A DNA stretch of 64,000 nt from Micropterix aruncella (GCA_944548615.1 OX155980.1:64219929-64283928); one strand, 5' to 3'; positions 25,545 to 36,515 are shown, counted from the first letter of the stretch. Notes: generated from the letters alone by a model not told the origin. Numbers and translations are program-made.

Positions 25545-25770
25545 CCACAGCAATGTCCTTAACCTAAAACGAGGGTATCTTTAAAACCAATATCATTATT
25601 AAAGATTTCCCTCGTCGACAATTTAGGTCGTGCTTTAAATTTATTCTTCGCAAAATTATTTTAGTAAATATAATCGATATTTAATTATTCTTTACCTGCA
25701 ACTGTCACTAATGAATATTGTTCATTATATTGTATAATAAATCGTTAAACCAATAAAAATAAAATACCTA
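25545..25770 (+). repeat. LINE 3'-UTR-like block with hairpin, copy 1
   Basis: Contains an imperfect hairpin ('gagggtatctttaaa' facing 'ttaaagatttccctc', about 25572-25615), followed by 'gtcgtgctttaaatt' and an AATAAA-rich tail. The same order occurs at 40675-40850. Preceded in both by 'atgtccttaac' or 'atgcccttaac'. Probably the 3' untranslated region of a non-LTR element. Confidence 0.5.
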
Positions 25771-25774
25771 TCAG

Positions 25775-26610
25775 CAGATATCTGATCAACATTTCTAGCT
25801 TATAAGGCAAGAGTTACCTACTTAAGAGGTTCTAATGAATTTCCTGTAGATAACATTCGTTTAAACAAATACTTTAAAACAAATTCGTTAAAAAAAATCC
25901 AGATATAAAAATGCTGTAATTTGATAGCAATGCACAAGTTTTGGCGAAACTCTGAACTAGCTTTTTTCAGTTGTTAGCTAGTCGTCTGCAAGGGTGCCCT
26001 GTGATTTTTTTCGTAAAGGTCACCGCGAACAGCCACAATTCTCTGAATGGCGATTTAAATGCGAGCTGGATCCGTAAAACATCGTCCAAGTCACTGAAAA
26101 TCAAAATCATGTTGATTATGTCCTTTGTCTTTCGGGTTTTTATTTGCTCCAATTTCTTCCTGAACCGCAGAGAGGCAACACTAAACAAAACCAATATTTT
26201 TTGGATATAATTATTAGGCGAATGTGAGAAAATATTCGCCCGAAAAGGGAAGATTTGTGAAACAAAGATACTTAGATATTGCACAATGATAATGCGTCAT
26301 CCGATACGTCGACTTTTGTATACGTGTTTTTGACCAATAACTCAATAAATATCTTCGATCAAGCATCGTATTCACTTGCTATGAGCTCGTGTGCCTGTTT
26401 CGGGTTTCCAAAACTCAAATTACCATTTAGTGGAAGACGTTGTGACGTCATCGTGGTCATATAAAAAAAAATAATAAGTGTTTCTACGACTGACTCATTG
26501 ACTAGTGTGAGTATAACGCATCAAATGTGGTCTTTTTTAAACGGACAAAATAAATCTGTATGCATAAACCAATATTGTGTAATTTATTAAACCAGTTTCT
26601 ATATTGATTC
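25775..26610. other. AT-rich stretch, no supported gene
   Basis: Opposing frames near 25967-26284 are open but mirror one another and lack any known motif. Nothing else noted. Confidence 0.35.
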
Positions 26611-26619
26611 AACAAAGCA

Positions 26620-27125
26620 CTGGAGTTATCAACTACTATAGGCGAACCCGCCACCCCAGAAAGATATAACGGATATTAAATCATTGTTTTAACCGTGGGG
26701 TGAACGCAGAGATTTAGAGACGACAGAGTCTACCGACTGACTACGCTAGCATGCCCGTGAGAGTCCAACGCCTTACCGTGATATACTGGGTAATGATCCA
26801 GCCGGATAACCTCACGCCCTTACTACCAGATTTGACCGGATTTCTATGTTCTCAAGTCTGGTCGATTGTCGCTTGCGCGGCCTCTACCTGATGACCCCCC
26901 CAGGTTAATCGCTGGAATGCATAGTCGATTGGCTAATGCCGCACGATACACAAACCGCCCAGCAGCGTCTGAGGTCCTACCCCAGAGGATGTCCTATTCC
27001 CATAACCCAGCCGTGACAGGGAAAACAGAGTCTTCTTAATGTACGTTCCTCCTCGAGGGGGCTACCGGATGGGAGTTGAACAGAGTTGAGCTAATCCAAG
27101 ATAACGAGGATATCACATGTCCCAA
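26620..27125. repeat. Dispersed repeat family W, copy 2
   Basis: Same strand and same order of blocks as 7440-8085. It lacks the long minus-strand frame of that copy and has its own indels, including a C run near 26896. The two copies are old and independently decayed. Confidence 0.6.
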
Positions 27126-27129
27126 GCTA

Positions 27130-27600
27130 CTCGGAACCGTTATCTGCCATGAAACCATTTAAAAGAACAGTACATTTGTAGCGTCTATATTATTATGTCC
27201 GAACCTATATAATTGCCGTATTTTTAAACAATAGAAATCTGCTCCCCCCCCCCCCACCCCAATCGCTTTCCGGTAGTCTGTCTCTCTCCGAATGAAGAAG
27301 TTACAATTTTCTACTCAATACAAATGAAGTCATCTAACATTCCCTCCCGATTTTTAAAACTTTTGGTACATCAAAGCTGAATCGCACAGTGTTTTAATTG
27401 GGAACCCCCAAGACTTTATTATATTATAATTATAGAAATGTATGTATATGGTGGGCGAACCTGTTTTTCATATCGTCATATATGTACTCTTTTAATAAAT
27501 CGTCCGGAGATTGAAAAGGCACCTCTGTTGCGTTATTACATAGCCAGAGTTATTAGAATTTCAGACGGTGTTGTCATGTATAGAAACAAAAAATAAAATA
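27130..27600. other. AT-rich spacer with C run
   Basis: A run of about 12 C lies near 27245. No gene recognised before the palindromic-element cluster. Confidence 0.35.
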
Positions 27601-27602
27601 TA

Positions 27603-28191
27603 GGTGTGGCACTCGGGGACTGCCGCGGTAAAGCTATTGCATAGCATTTTTAACAACTTATGCAATTATAATTATTTATTGATTTTATTTTTTCTGATAT
27701 CAGATAACTGCGCTCTATCGGAAAACGTTGAAATTATTCCGAATCATTTGCGGCTGCGGAAGCAAATGATTCGGAATAATTTAAACGGCTTCCGATAGAG
27801 CGCCGCGCACGAATTTTTTATTCAATAAAGCAAAAAAAACGGATTATTCGAAAAAATCGTAGATAAAAAGATAGATAATTAAATTATCTTTAAAATGGTG
27901 CAGGTTTTATAATAATACGCTAGATAGTATTTGCGTAGTAGTCGTTTTAGTGTTCGGTTAGACCTAATTTCACAAATTAATTACACTATGTAATATAAAC
28001 AAAATCTAAAATATTCAAATCTAAGAATATTAAGAAAATGTTCTTGTTTAACATATATTTTTTTCGAATCGTAAGCAGTACTCGTTTAGACGTAATTATC
28101 AGTTTAAAATCATTAATTTTCGTTAAGAAATTTCTTCATTCGGTCGCCGCGCTGGCCTACTAGGCCCGCGATAAAAGCTATACAATAGCTT
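27603..28191 (+). mobile_element. Palindromic-core element P, copy A
   Basis: A full-length, non-coding element of about 590 bp. It starts '(ac)gtgtggcactcggggact', carries the subterminal motif aagctattgcatagc about 28 bp in, and ends 'aagctatgcaatagctt', which is that motif inverted. Its centre is a near-perfect inverted repeat of about 85 bp (27714-27801), with arms 'ctatcggaaaacgttgaa...cgaatcatttgc' around the loop ggctgcggaa. A TA-poor 3' half follows, highly conserved among copies. No transposase is encoded, so it must be mobilised in trans. Class uncertain: the short inverted ends resemble a MITE, but no clear target duplication was found. Confidence 0.85.
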
Positions 28192-28197
28192 AAAAAT

Positions 28198-29366
28198 ACG
28201 TGTGGCACTCGGAGACTGCCGCGGTAGAGCTATTGCATAGCATTTTTAACAACTTATGCAATTATAATTATTTATTTAATTAATTTTTTCTGATATCAGA
28301 TAACTGCGCTCTATCGGAAAACGTTGAAATTATTTCGAATCATTTGCGGCTGCGGAAGCAAATGATTCGGAATAATTTAAACGTCTCCCGATAGATCGCG
28401 GCGCACGAATTTTATTCGATAAAGCAAAATAAACAGATATTATCCTTTTCTTTGACTATTTGAAAAAAATTCGTAGATAAAAATATACGTGTGGCACTCG
28501 GGGACTGCCGCGGTGAAGCTATTGCATAGCATTTTTAACAACTTATGCAATTGTCATTATTTATTTATTTTATTTATTTATTTTTTTCTGATATCAGATA
28601 ACTGCGCTCTATCGGAAAACGTTGAATAATTTAAACGTCTTCCGATAGAGCGCCGCGCACGAATTTTTTATTCGATAAAGCAAAAAAAAACGAATTATTC
28701 GAAAAAAATCGTAGATAAAAAGATAGATAATTAAGTTATCTTCAAAATGGTGGAGGTTTCATAATAATACGCCAGATAGTATTTGTGTAGTAGTCGTTTT
28801 TGTGTTTGGTTAGACCTAATTTCACAAATTAATTACACTATGTAATATAAACAAAATCTAAAATATTCAAATCTAAGAATATTAGGAAAATGTTCTTGTT
28901 TAACATATATTTTTTTCGAATCGTAAGCAGTACTCGTTTAGACGTAATTATCAGTTTAAAATCATTAATTTTCGTTAAGAAATTTCTTCATTCGGTCGCC
29001 GCGCTGGGCTAGGCCCGCGATAAAAGCTATGCAATAGCTTAAAAGATAGCTAATTAAATTATCTTTAAAATGGTGCAGGTTTCATAATAATATTCCAGAT
29101 AGTATTTGCGTAGTAGTCATTTTTGTGTTCGGGTAGACCTAATTTCACAAATTAATTACATTATGTAATATAAACAAACTCTAAAATATTCAAAGCTAAG
29201 AATATTAGGAAAATGTTTTTGTTTAACATATATTTTTTTCAAATCGTAAGCAGTACTCGTTTAGACGTAATTATCAGTTTAAATTTATTAATTTTCGTTT
29301 AGAAATTTCTTCATTCGGTCGCCGCGCTGGCCTAGGCCCGCGATAAAAGCTATGCAATAGCTTAAA
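28198..29366 (+). mobile_element. Element P, copy B, split by copy C
   Basis: The 5' part is 28198-28484 and the 3' part about 29042-29366. The two halves join at 'gtagataaaaa | gatagctaatt', the continuous sequence of the other copies. Copy C occupies the gap. Copy B starts six bases after copy A ends, in the same orientation, giving a head-to-tail pair. It also carries a unique 'cagatattatccttttc' variant before the break. Confidence 0.85.
28487..29041 (+). mobile_element. Element P, copy C, nested in copy B
   Basis: Complete at both ends but with the tip of the central palindrome removed: the arms pass directly from 'acgttgaa' to 'taatttaaacgtcttcc'. Insertion interrupts an A-run of copy B and is the best evidence for the true element ends. 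Younger than copy B by position. Confidence 0.88.
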
Positions 29367-29534
29367 AATATCTTTATACTTTTGTTTTAAAACTACTCAC
29401 GCAATACTATTCAATTACAGACTGTCTTTCCATTTACCATTTAGGTTGGAAATGTTTGGTTTAGTTATTTAATTAGACCACAAAAATTACCGTTATATTT
29501 CATTTACCATAAATTTTAATTTACCATAAATTTT
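29367..29534. other. Spacer between element P copies
   Basis: Contains the short direct repeat 'tttaccataaatttta' twice next to copy D. It could be flanking sequence of copy D or a remnant of another repeat. Confidence 0.4.
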
Positions 29535-30131
29535 AAGCTATTGCATAGCTTTTATCGCGGGCCTAGGCCCGCGCGGCCAGCGCGGCGACCGAATGAAGAA
29601 ATTTCTTAACGAAAATTAATGATTTTAAACTGATAATTACGTGTAAACGAGTACTGCTTACGATTCGAAAAAAATATATGTTAAACAAGAACATTTTCCT
29701 AATATTCTTAGCTTTGAATATTTTAGATTTTGTTTATATTACATAGTGTAATTAATTTGTGAAATTTGGTCTAACCGAACACAAAAACGACTACTACGCA
29801 AATACTATGTAGCGTATTATTATGAAACCTGCAAAATTTTAAAGATAATTTAATTATCTATCATTTTATCTACGATTTTTTTCGATTAATCCGTTTTTTT
29901 TGCTTTATCGAATAAAATTCGTGTGCAGCGCTCTATCGGAAGACGTTTAAATTATTCCGAATCATTTGCTTCCGCAGCCGCATAGAGCGCAGTTATCTGT
30001 TTTCCGATAGAGCGCAGTTATCTGATATCAAAAAAATAAAATAAATAAAATAAATAAATAATTATAATTGCATAAGTTGTTAAAAATGCTATGCAATAGC
30101 TTTATCGCGGCAGTCCCCGAGTGCCACACGT
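29535..30131 (-). mobile_element. Element P, copy D, rearranged palindrome
   Basis: Full-length reverse copy. One arm of the central palindrome is disrupted: after 'cgcagccgca' the sequence jumps to 'tagagcgcagttatctg', which is then present twice. This is a different change from that in copy C. Confidence 0.85.
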
Positions 30132-30174
30132 ATTTTTTTATTTACGTAAATTCATCAAAATTTACCATATAACT

Positions 30175-30275
30175 CATTTAAAATCCTTTGCCTTGTAGTG
30201 CAGGCCCATTCCTCCAAAACTAGCCATACACTGTAGACCATTGGATTCAGGTCGGGCAGGTAGTGTTAACAATGC
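30175..30275 (-). pseudogene. Tc1/mariner-type transposase scrap
   Basis: The minus strand encodes LPDLNPMVYSVWLVLEEWAC (about 30262-30203), which resembles the block containing the third catalytic acid of Tc1/mariner-superfamily transposases: Pro-Asp-Leu-Asn-Pro, then Tyr-x-x-Trp. The Asp is present. Nothing else of the gene is visible. It lies between two reversed copies of element P, which has no transposase of its own; whether there is any connection is unknown. Confidence 0.65.
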
Positions 30276-30414
30276 CTATTGGGGCATAGCGAAGCTCGTC
30301 GTATCGTATAAGCTATGTCGTATATCGATATCGATAACGTATAATATAATAACTGACGACCGCCGCGAAGTAAATTATCTCTTACTGAAAGTAGCGAAGA
30401 GATTGTTGTATAAT

Positions 30415-31028
30415 TAAGCTATTGCATAGCTTTTATCGCGGGCCTAGGCCAGCGCGGCGACCGAATGAAGAAATTTCTTAACGAATATTAATGATTTTAA
30501 ACTGATAATTACGTCTAAACGAGTAGGTACTGCTTACGATTCGAAAAAAATATATGTTTAACAAGAACATTTTCCTAATAGTCTTAGCTTTGAATATTTT
30601 AGATTTTGTTTATATTACATAGTGTAATTAATTTGTGAAATTAGGTCTAACCGAACACAAAAACGACTACTACGGAAATACTTTCTGGCGTATTATTATG
30701 AAACCTCCACCATTTTAAAGATAATTTAATTATCTATCTTCGAAAAACCGGTCGAAAAATCGGATTATTCGATTTTTTTCGAATAATCCGGTTTTTTTGC
30801 TTTATCGAATAAAAAGTTCGTGCGTGGCGCTCTATCGGAAGACGTTTAAATTATTCCGAATCATTTGCTTTCGCAGCCGCAAATGATTCGGAATAATTTT
30901 AACGTTTTCCGATAGAGCGCAGTTATCTGACATCAGAAAAAATAAAATAAATAAATAATTATAATTGCATAAGTTGTTAAAAATGCTATGCAATAGCTTT
31001 ACCGCGGCAGTCCCCGAGTGCCACACGT
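30415..31028 (-). mobile_element. Element P, copy E
   Basis: Full-length reverse copy with an intact central palindrome (about 30829-30917). It carries a second, local palindrome made of 'cggattattcga' and 'tcgaataatccg' (about 30760-30793) absent from the other copies. Next to its end lies a T run. Confidence 0.87.
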
Positions 31029-31184
31029 TTTTTTTTTTTATGTATGACTTAAAGTAGATATAATAAAACATCCAAAATATATGAAGAATACAGAGTAAAA
31101 ACATGCAAAGTAAAACAATCGCTTCTGAGATAGACGGAGAAAAATAATTTTACACATCGCAATTTGAAACGAAAATTACCAAAC

Positions 31185-31360
31185 TAATCGTGATGCACTC
31201 GTAAAACCGTATATTACGCCATGACGATACGTGACTTTTTTACGTATGTCAGGTAAGAAAGTCACGTATCGTCAAATTTTCAATTAGACGTAACGGCATT
31301 ACTCTTAAAATAATAACAGAAACACCATTTCACTGTATCCCACGGTATGGTAATGTGTAT
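31185..31360 (+). repeat. Family X, partial copy 2
   Basis: 5' block of family X ('attacgccatgacgatacgt', 'cacgtatcgtcaaatttt', 'attagacgtaacg'), cut off at 31361 where element P copy F begins. An extra inverted duplication, cacgtatcgtca facing tgacgatacgtg, is visible within it. Confidence 0.6.
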
Positions 31361-31361
31361 G

Positions 31362-31646
31362 GTTTCATAATAATACGCCAGATAGTAATTTGCGTAGTAG
31401 TCGTTTTTGTGTTCGGTTAGACCTAATTTCACAAATTAATTACACGATGTAATATAAACAAAATCTAAAATATTCAAAGCTAAAAATATTAGGAAAATGT
31501 TCTTGTTTAACATATATTTTTTTCGAATCGTAAGCAGTACTCGTTTAGACGTAATTATCAGTTTAAAATCATTAATTTTCTTTAAGAAATTTCTTCATTC
31601 GGTCCCGCGCTGGCCTAGGCCCGCGATAAAAGCTATGCAATAGCTT
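31362..31646 (+). mobile_element. Element P, copy F, 3' half only
   Basis: Contains only the conserved 3' half, from 'ggtttcataataatacgcc' to 'gcaatagctt'. The palindromic half is missing. The break joins family X sequence directly. Confidence 0.85.
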
Positions 31647-31649
31647 AAA

Positions 31650-33000
31650 AATGATTTATTTATCTAAAATTATTGCCATTTTTTTATTTCTTGAAAATAT
31701 ACTCCTTGGTTAATTATTGTGGTTATTTAGCTTTGCCCTGGCAACATTATTTCAAGCGAAATTCCCGAGAGGCATCACCCCGACAGGAAAGCTCCGATTC
31801 AAGCTCGGCGGGCTTAGTCGAGGGAGGAGAGGGTGGAGAGGGAGCCCTAAGGGGGAGGGGGTAGAGTGGAACTGTAAAGAAGGAGAGTATTAAGCGATTC
31901 AATACACACATTGAGCAAATATTCGCTCTTTAATTTATACCCGTTTTATTGCTTGCTTTTTAATGGCCGCCCTTAAAGGGGTAGCGATTCGGTCCCTTCA
32001 TTCCTTTGGCGGAATTTGCAGTCGGCTGTAAAGAGCTCTTGCTTCAGGCGATCTATAGATAGTTGTTCGGGAGTATTATAGGCTAGGTGCTTGGTCGTAT
32101 TCGTTACCTATTCATGGACCTTATCTAAAGATATTTTGCTCTTGGGAGGATTATTTTCGAGATAATCCATATAGGGAATTTTATTTAAATAATTATTTAT
32201 ATTATTATAAAACATTAGTATGTAGTTTTACTCTCTATGATTAATATCAATACCAATACGTTTCATACTATTACAGCTAAAGAATCATTTAAATTAAAAT
32301 ACTAAAAATATTGCCTACTCTATTTTAAGTCTAAGAGGCAACATCCTCTTTAAACGCCGCAGTGAAGCACTAAATATATCAATATCCGGCGACCGAACTT
32401 TCAATAAATTGAGCATCCTGCCCACCGGTCTGTCAATTAAAATGTATGTAGGATGTGATTTATTTAAACCCCAATGGTAATTTATTTAAAATCATAATAA
32501 CTAATTTTTTTTTGCAAGTAGAGCGATTATCTATCCATCACCTTCTTATTATGGTAGAATAAAATAAAATAATGAAAATTGTATTTTTTTATTTTAATTA
32601 AATATAGATTTTTATTTATTTCTGTATTCAAATTTGCTGAGGATATCGGACCATTTTATTTTATATATAGTTTTTAATTATTTGTAGAAAAGCGCAATAC
32701 TTTCAACTGCAATTCATTATTTGTATTTTGTTATCACTAGAGGCTTTATTGTAAATAGTAACAAACTAGAGAACACCGCAGCCCAGTATTTCTTCAAATC
32801 AACACCGCCTAACTAGGTTTAGGCCCGTACTAAGGCAAGCGTAATAATAAACAGCGGTTTGTGCATACTTTAAACTACAGAATAAAGTCTGAAAGCTTCT
32901 TGAAGGTAAGATAATTACAGAAGAGGTTAAGGTATACAGGTTGAATTACTACAGTCACATTCTGCGCAGATAGTCAACTCATATATTTACAGCCGATGAA
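31650..33000. other. Unassigned stretch, no gene seen
   Basis: A GC- and purine-rich segment (31770-31865) with a G run stands out. The section 31970-32160 has mixed composition without a recognised protein. The rest is AT-rich. Confidence 0.35.
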
Positions 33001-33005
33001 AATAC

Positions 33006-33290
33006 TCAGCGGGCAAATGGATAGTTTCTTCTCCGTCGTTCCCTCATTACCGAGGACAACAGTTTGCCTACGAGGCTCCTCCACTTCGAACTGTCTTCTG
33101 CATGGCTGGTCGCAGATTGTATAGACCATTTTGTTACTTCTTTTATGAGGTCGATCCATCTGGCCGGTGATCTGCCTCTGCTTCTTCTTCCCTCCTCTTG
33201 ACTCCCAGAAAGCATGTTCTCCAGATTCTCTGGGTTTCTCCTGGCAACATAACGGATAGTACCAAGACCAATATATGTATACAACAAGTA
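33006..33290 (-). pseudogene. RTE-like LINE C-terminus
   Basis: A minus-strand frame of 93 codons carries the C-terminal signature of craniiform/RTE-type non-LTR proteins: VARRNPENLENML, then GRRSRGRSPARWIDLIKEV, then a SKWRSLV block. In this group the block follows the reverse transcriptase and reads as 'gly-his-val-x-arg', an arg-rich 'gly-arg-pro-x-x-arg-trp' and a closing 'trp-arg-x-leu'. No reverse transcriptase part lies upstream on that strand. A 3'-end fragment, only mildly decayed. Confidence 0.7.
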
Positions 33291-33299
33291 AATATATTA

Positions 33300-33835
33300 A
33301 AAAGAATAATCGACTGCCATTACAGAAAGTAAACTATTGTATTTATAATTACTTTTATTACGTTTATTTATTTTATTCTAAATATTTGGTTTTTATGTAG
33401 GTATTTATCCATACATGGATATATGTATATTTCCGGAATATTGGGCAGTCGTGTAATAATTAAACACTTTGTATAATTTATTTTGCTAAGTTAATATTTC
33501 AAATACCGTTATATTTCTTTACTCCCAATACTTCTTTTCGTTACTCGGCCTACCGTTTCATTCCTGACGGCCGCAAAGAGAAAGACCGAAAAAAAAAACG
33601 AAACTGTCAAATGATGACTCTCACTCACTCACAGCGATGACGCTACTTTCTCCTTATATAAGAGAGAGGGGTCGCGGCATGTACCCTATGACACTGGGGA
33701 TGACATAAAGATTCTAACAATACCACACACTTCTAATCGGTTTAGGCGTTTAGAAGTTATGGTGGAAACGGAAAGAAACGGAAAAGATACATAGATGAAC
33801 TCTCAACACAAAACACTCCTTTTTGTTGGACCATT
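33300..33835. other. Unassigned stretch
   Basis: AT-rich, followed by a mixed part (33540-33720). An A run near 33588 and a 'ctcactcactcac' run near 33622 are the only notable points. Confidence 0.3.
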
Positions 33836-33839
33836 TTTT

Positions 33840-33975
33840 TTTTATCCGACTTCAATAAAAAGAGGAGGTTATCAATTCGGTTGTATATGTTTGTTTATGT
33901 TACCTCAGAACTCTGCCATTTATGAACCGATTTGGAAAACTGTGTTTTTTATTTGAACGGATATACTTACGATTC
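33840..33975 (+). repeat. Dispersed repeat block (ccgacttcaataaaaagagg)
   Basis: The phrase 'ccgacttcaataaaaagagg' followed by 'aggttatcaattcgg' and 'tatgtttgtttatgttacct' is a repeat style I associate with moth and butterfly genomes. Only one copy is in this window, so the call rests on recall rather than on comparison here. Confidence 0.4.
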
Positions 33976-34004
33976 TCACTAAAATTGCGATTCCCACTCA
34001 TAAT

Positions 34005-34432
34005 TCTCCCTTCTTAACTTATTTCTTCACCGTTCATGCAGCTAGACTATGAAACCAGCTCCCGTCAAACATCAGAAACGCCCCAACGGTTTCTAACTTT
34101 CACGTGTCTCTGAAAAAGCATTTCATGTCCCTAAATTCCTGTAACTATAGTTATCCTAGGTCTCATCCCATCCTCTCCTATCTTTCGCTCCTTGCGAATT
34201 ATTACAAATCCTAATTATATTTAAAAAATGGCATTTTTGTTACTTGATTAATTTTTGTTATGTAATAAGTTTTCCTTTTTTTTGTAATTTTTTTTATCTC
34301 TTGGCATCTAAATTTTAACACTTCCACGAAACTTGGCTGCAAGAGATTTTATTTTAGGCAATAAGTCCGCCTTTTGTATGTTTTTTTTAATGTGAAATAA
34401 AGAATCTCTATCTATCTATCTATCTATAACTT
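34005..34432 (+). mobile_element. CR1-like LINE, 3' end (TCTA tail)
   Basis: The last codons of a CR1-group protein are visible across frames near 34045-34145 (a Trp-Asn-x-Leu-Pro-like block followed by a Phe-Lys-like block). A 3' untranslated region with 'gcaataagtccgc' follows, then AATAAAG and a TCTA microsatellite (34405-34431). The untranslated region resembles that of the element at 21.5-22.3 kb ('gcaataagctcgc', AATAAAG), so the two are probably relatives. Confidence 0.65.
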
Positions 34433-34614
34433 ACAGATTAATCCCACTTTTTATCAGAATCCTCTTCTGATGGGATCCATGAGAAATTGAGGAAACTCCT
34501 GAAATATTATCATATGAAGTTGAAAATGTTCGTGTTGGTTCAATTCCAATGACAATGTATTTTTTTATGGTAAATGCTTACCATAAATAATTCTGGTCAT
34601 GCGACCTGATTCTA

Positions 34615-34885
34615 CACCCAGGGTTGGCTCTCGATGAGGGGACACCTCAACGGTCATCAGCAGAGAGACGAAATTTTGTATACTTATTCAGTTATGAAAG
34701 CCCGTTATCGACATGGCTGCTGCACCCAGGGTTGGCTCCCGACAAGGGGACTCCTCAACGGTCAACAGCACAGATTCGATAATTTGTATATGCATTCAAT
34801 TACGACAGCTAATTCTAAGTTTCACCAAGACAGGACTACGGCACCTAGGGTTGGCTTTCAATGAGGGAACTCGTATACGCATTCA
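34615..34885 (+). repeat. Degenerate tandem repeat, about 115-bp unit, three units
   Basis: Units contain 'cacccagggttggctc', 'gaggggac(a/t)cctcaacgg', 'tcaacagca' and 'tttgtatatgcattca'. The third unit is shortened. Open plus-strand frames arise because the repeats have few stops. No protein resemblance. Confidence 0.75.
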
Positions 34886-34889
34886 AATA

Positions 34890-35310
34890 TGGTAGCCCGT
34901 TCTTTCTTTTTCTCAGCGCATTTTAATAAAAGCTTGTTTTCAAAAATAGTTTTTATTATTAATCTTATTTTAAGTCAAGTTAATATATATTGACTTCAAT
35001 AAAGAATTTGAAATTATTTATTCTCTAAAGGAAAGTTGGATGAAAGTTGTACCAAGAGTGTAACAACTAGGGACATAGAGCGATTCATTGTTCTTGTGTA
35101 AAGAAGTAATATTATTAAAGTTTTACTTATTAACCCATGACGTATTGGAATTGTACACCTACGAAGTTTTGTATATATGGATGATTTTGGGAAATAAACT
35201 ATTTATTTAACCTAGTTAAATATACTTTATTATAAAACTAGGGTTTATTACAAGTCGTTATTTAAATCAACAGTTGAACAAAAATCCAAACGCAAAGTAA
35301 AAATCGATCA
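34890..35310. other. AT-rich spacer
   Basis: Nothing recognised. Confidence 0.3.
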
Positions 35311-35319
35311 AGTCCAGTA

Positions 35320-35625
35320 TCACAACCAGAAAGTAAAAACGGCATCACATTCAGAATACCGCAACGTAAAAAAAGGAAAAACATCGGCCCAGGCCCCAAA
35401 TCTTACCTGCCACCCATACACAGAATATACATATATATCTGGCTCATTTACTATGTCTCTTTCATCCATAAACTTGCTTAAACAACCGCAATGTAAAACA
35501 AAGGAATTTTGACGGCCTAAGCGCCGAATCTTACTTGACACCCGCACACTAATCATCTATCTCTATCTTACTTATTGGCTGTTTCTTTTTATCCATAAAC
35601 TCATACCTCTTTAGTTTCGCGATTA
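35320..35625 (+). repeat. Divergent tandem duplication, about 145 bp
   Basis: Two related halves: 'tcttacctgccacccataca' to 'tccataaacttg' and 'tcttacttgacacccgcaca' to 'tccataaactca'. A third, weaker relative may precede them ('ccgcaacgtaaaa', 'ccgcaatgtaaaa'). Confidence 0.6.
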
Positions 35626-35629
35626 GATA

Positions 35630-36515
35630 CTCACTCGGAACTATGCAGTTATTTGTTTAAATAATATTTAATATTAATATAGGTATATAGAGATTGTGAT
35701 ATTCTCTATATGTGTTATCCACATATATAAATTACATAAACAACTGTATCGCCTTAATATAACAAATAAGGTATTTTAAAAGTGTATTTCACACACTTTA
35801 CAGAAAAAATAAAATGATGTCTGTCAATATCATTGTTGTATTCTAAAATTGAGGTACGCAACCCTCAGCGCGCGATTGAATAGCGCGGTTTAATAGCTTT
35901 ATAAATTATAAAATTTTCATTAGTTTTCCTCGATGCGGATATCTCATGTGGCCATGACGATGCAAGTTATTGAAATATGCAATGCGACTTAATTATTTTA
36001 ATTCGTTTCCCATAAAGAGACACGCGGTGGCATTGGAGGGACCGACCCACTCATCCTTCCAAGTGGGTAGGGTGCGCACGGCGCGGTGCATCCCTCACTA
36101 ATATCGGGGGTAAGTCTGTCTGTCCGTGTGAACCAGAAACCAAATTAAAATATTCGCTCCGATTAATAAATTATGCTGGCCGGTGGATGTCATAATAATG
36201 GGAGGTTCCCCGCTCACACCCTTTCGGCGAATAAATGGGGGTAGATGCCGTACGATAAAATACTGGTAATATACGAGAGAAAGAAAGAATGTATTTCTTT
36301 AAACGACTTCTTGGGAAAGAGTTCTGGTAAAACCGCCCCCTAAACCTCTCATTTCTACATAGTGTAATCAGTTATGCCCAATAACAATTATTCTCGCATT
36401 ACTCAAAATCTGAGATCATTTCATTCACTATCAATTGTCAGAATACGTCATGCGTCATTATTTTGTAGGGTCTGTGGATAAATTCAATAGAGTCTGGTCT
36501 TAGTTTTACCTCTGT
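35630..36515. other. Unassigned stretch with GC-richer part 36020-36250
   Basis: The GC-richer part has no open frame of interest. Nothing else supported. Confidence 0.35.

Noticed and set aside
27603..28191. Element P as a Helitron
   Set aside because: It lacks a TC start and CTRR end; its 3' tip is a hairpin followed by A's rather than CTAG or CTAA. The class is left open.
27603..31646. CRISPR-like array from repeated palindromes
   Set aside because: Repeats are 0.6 kb, irregular in orientation and eukaryotic in context; no short repeat-spacer pattern.
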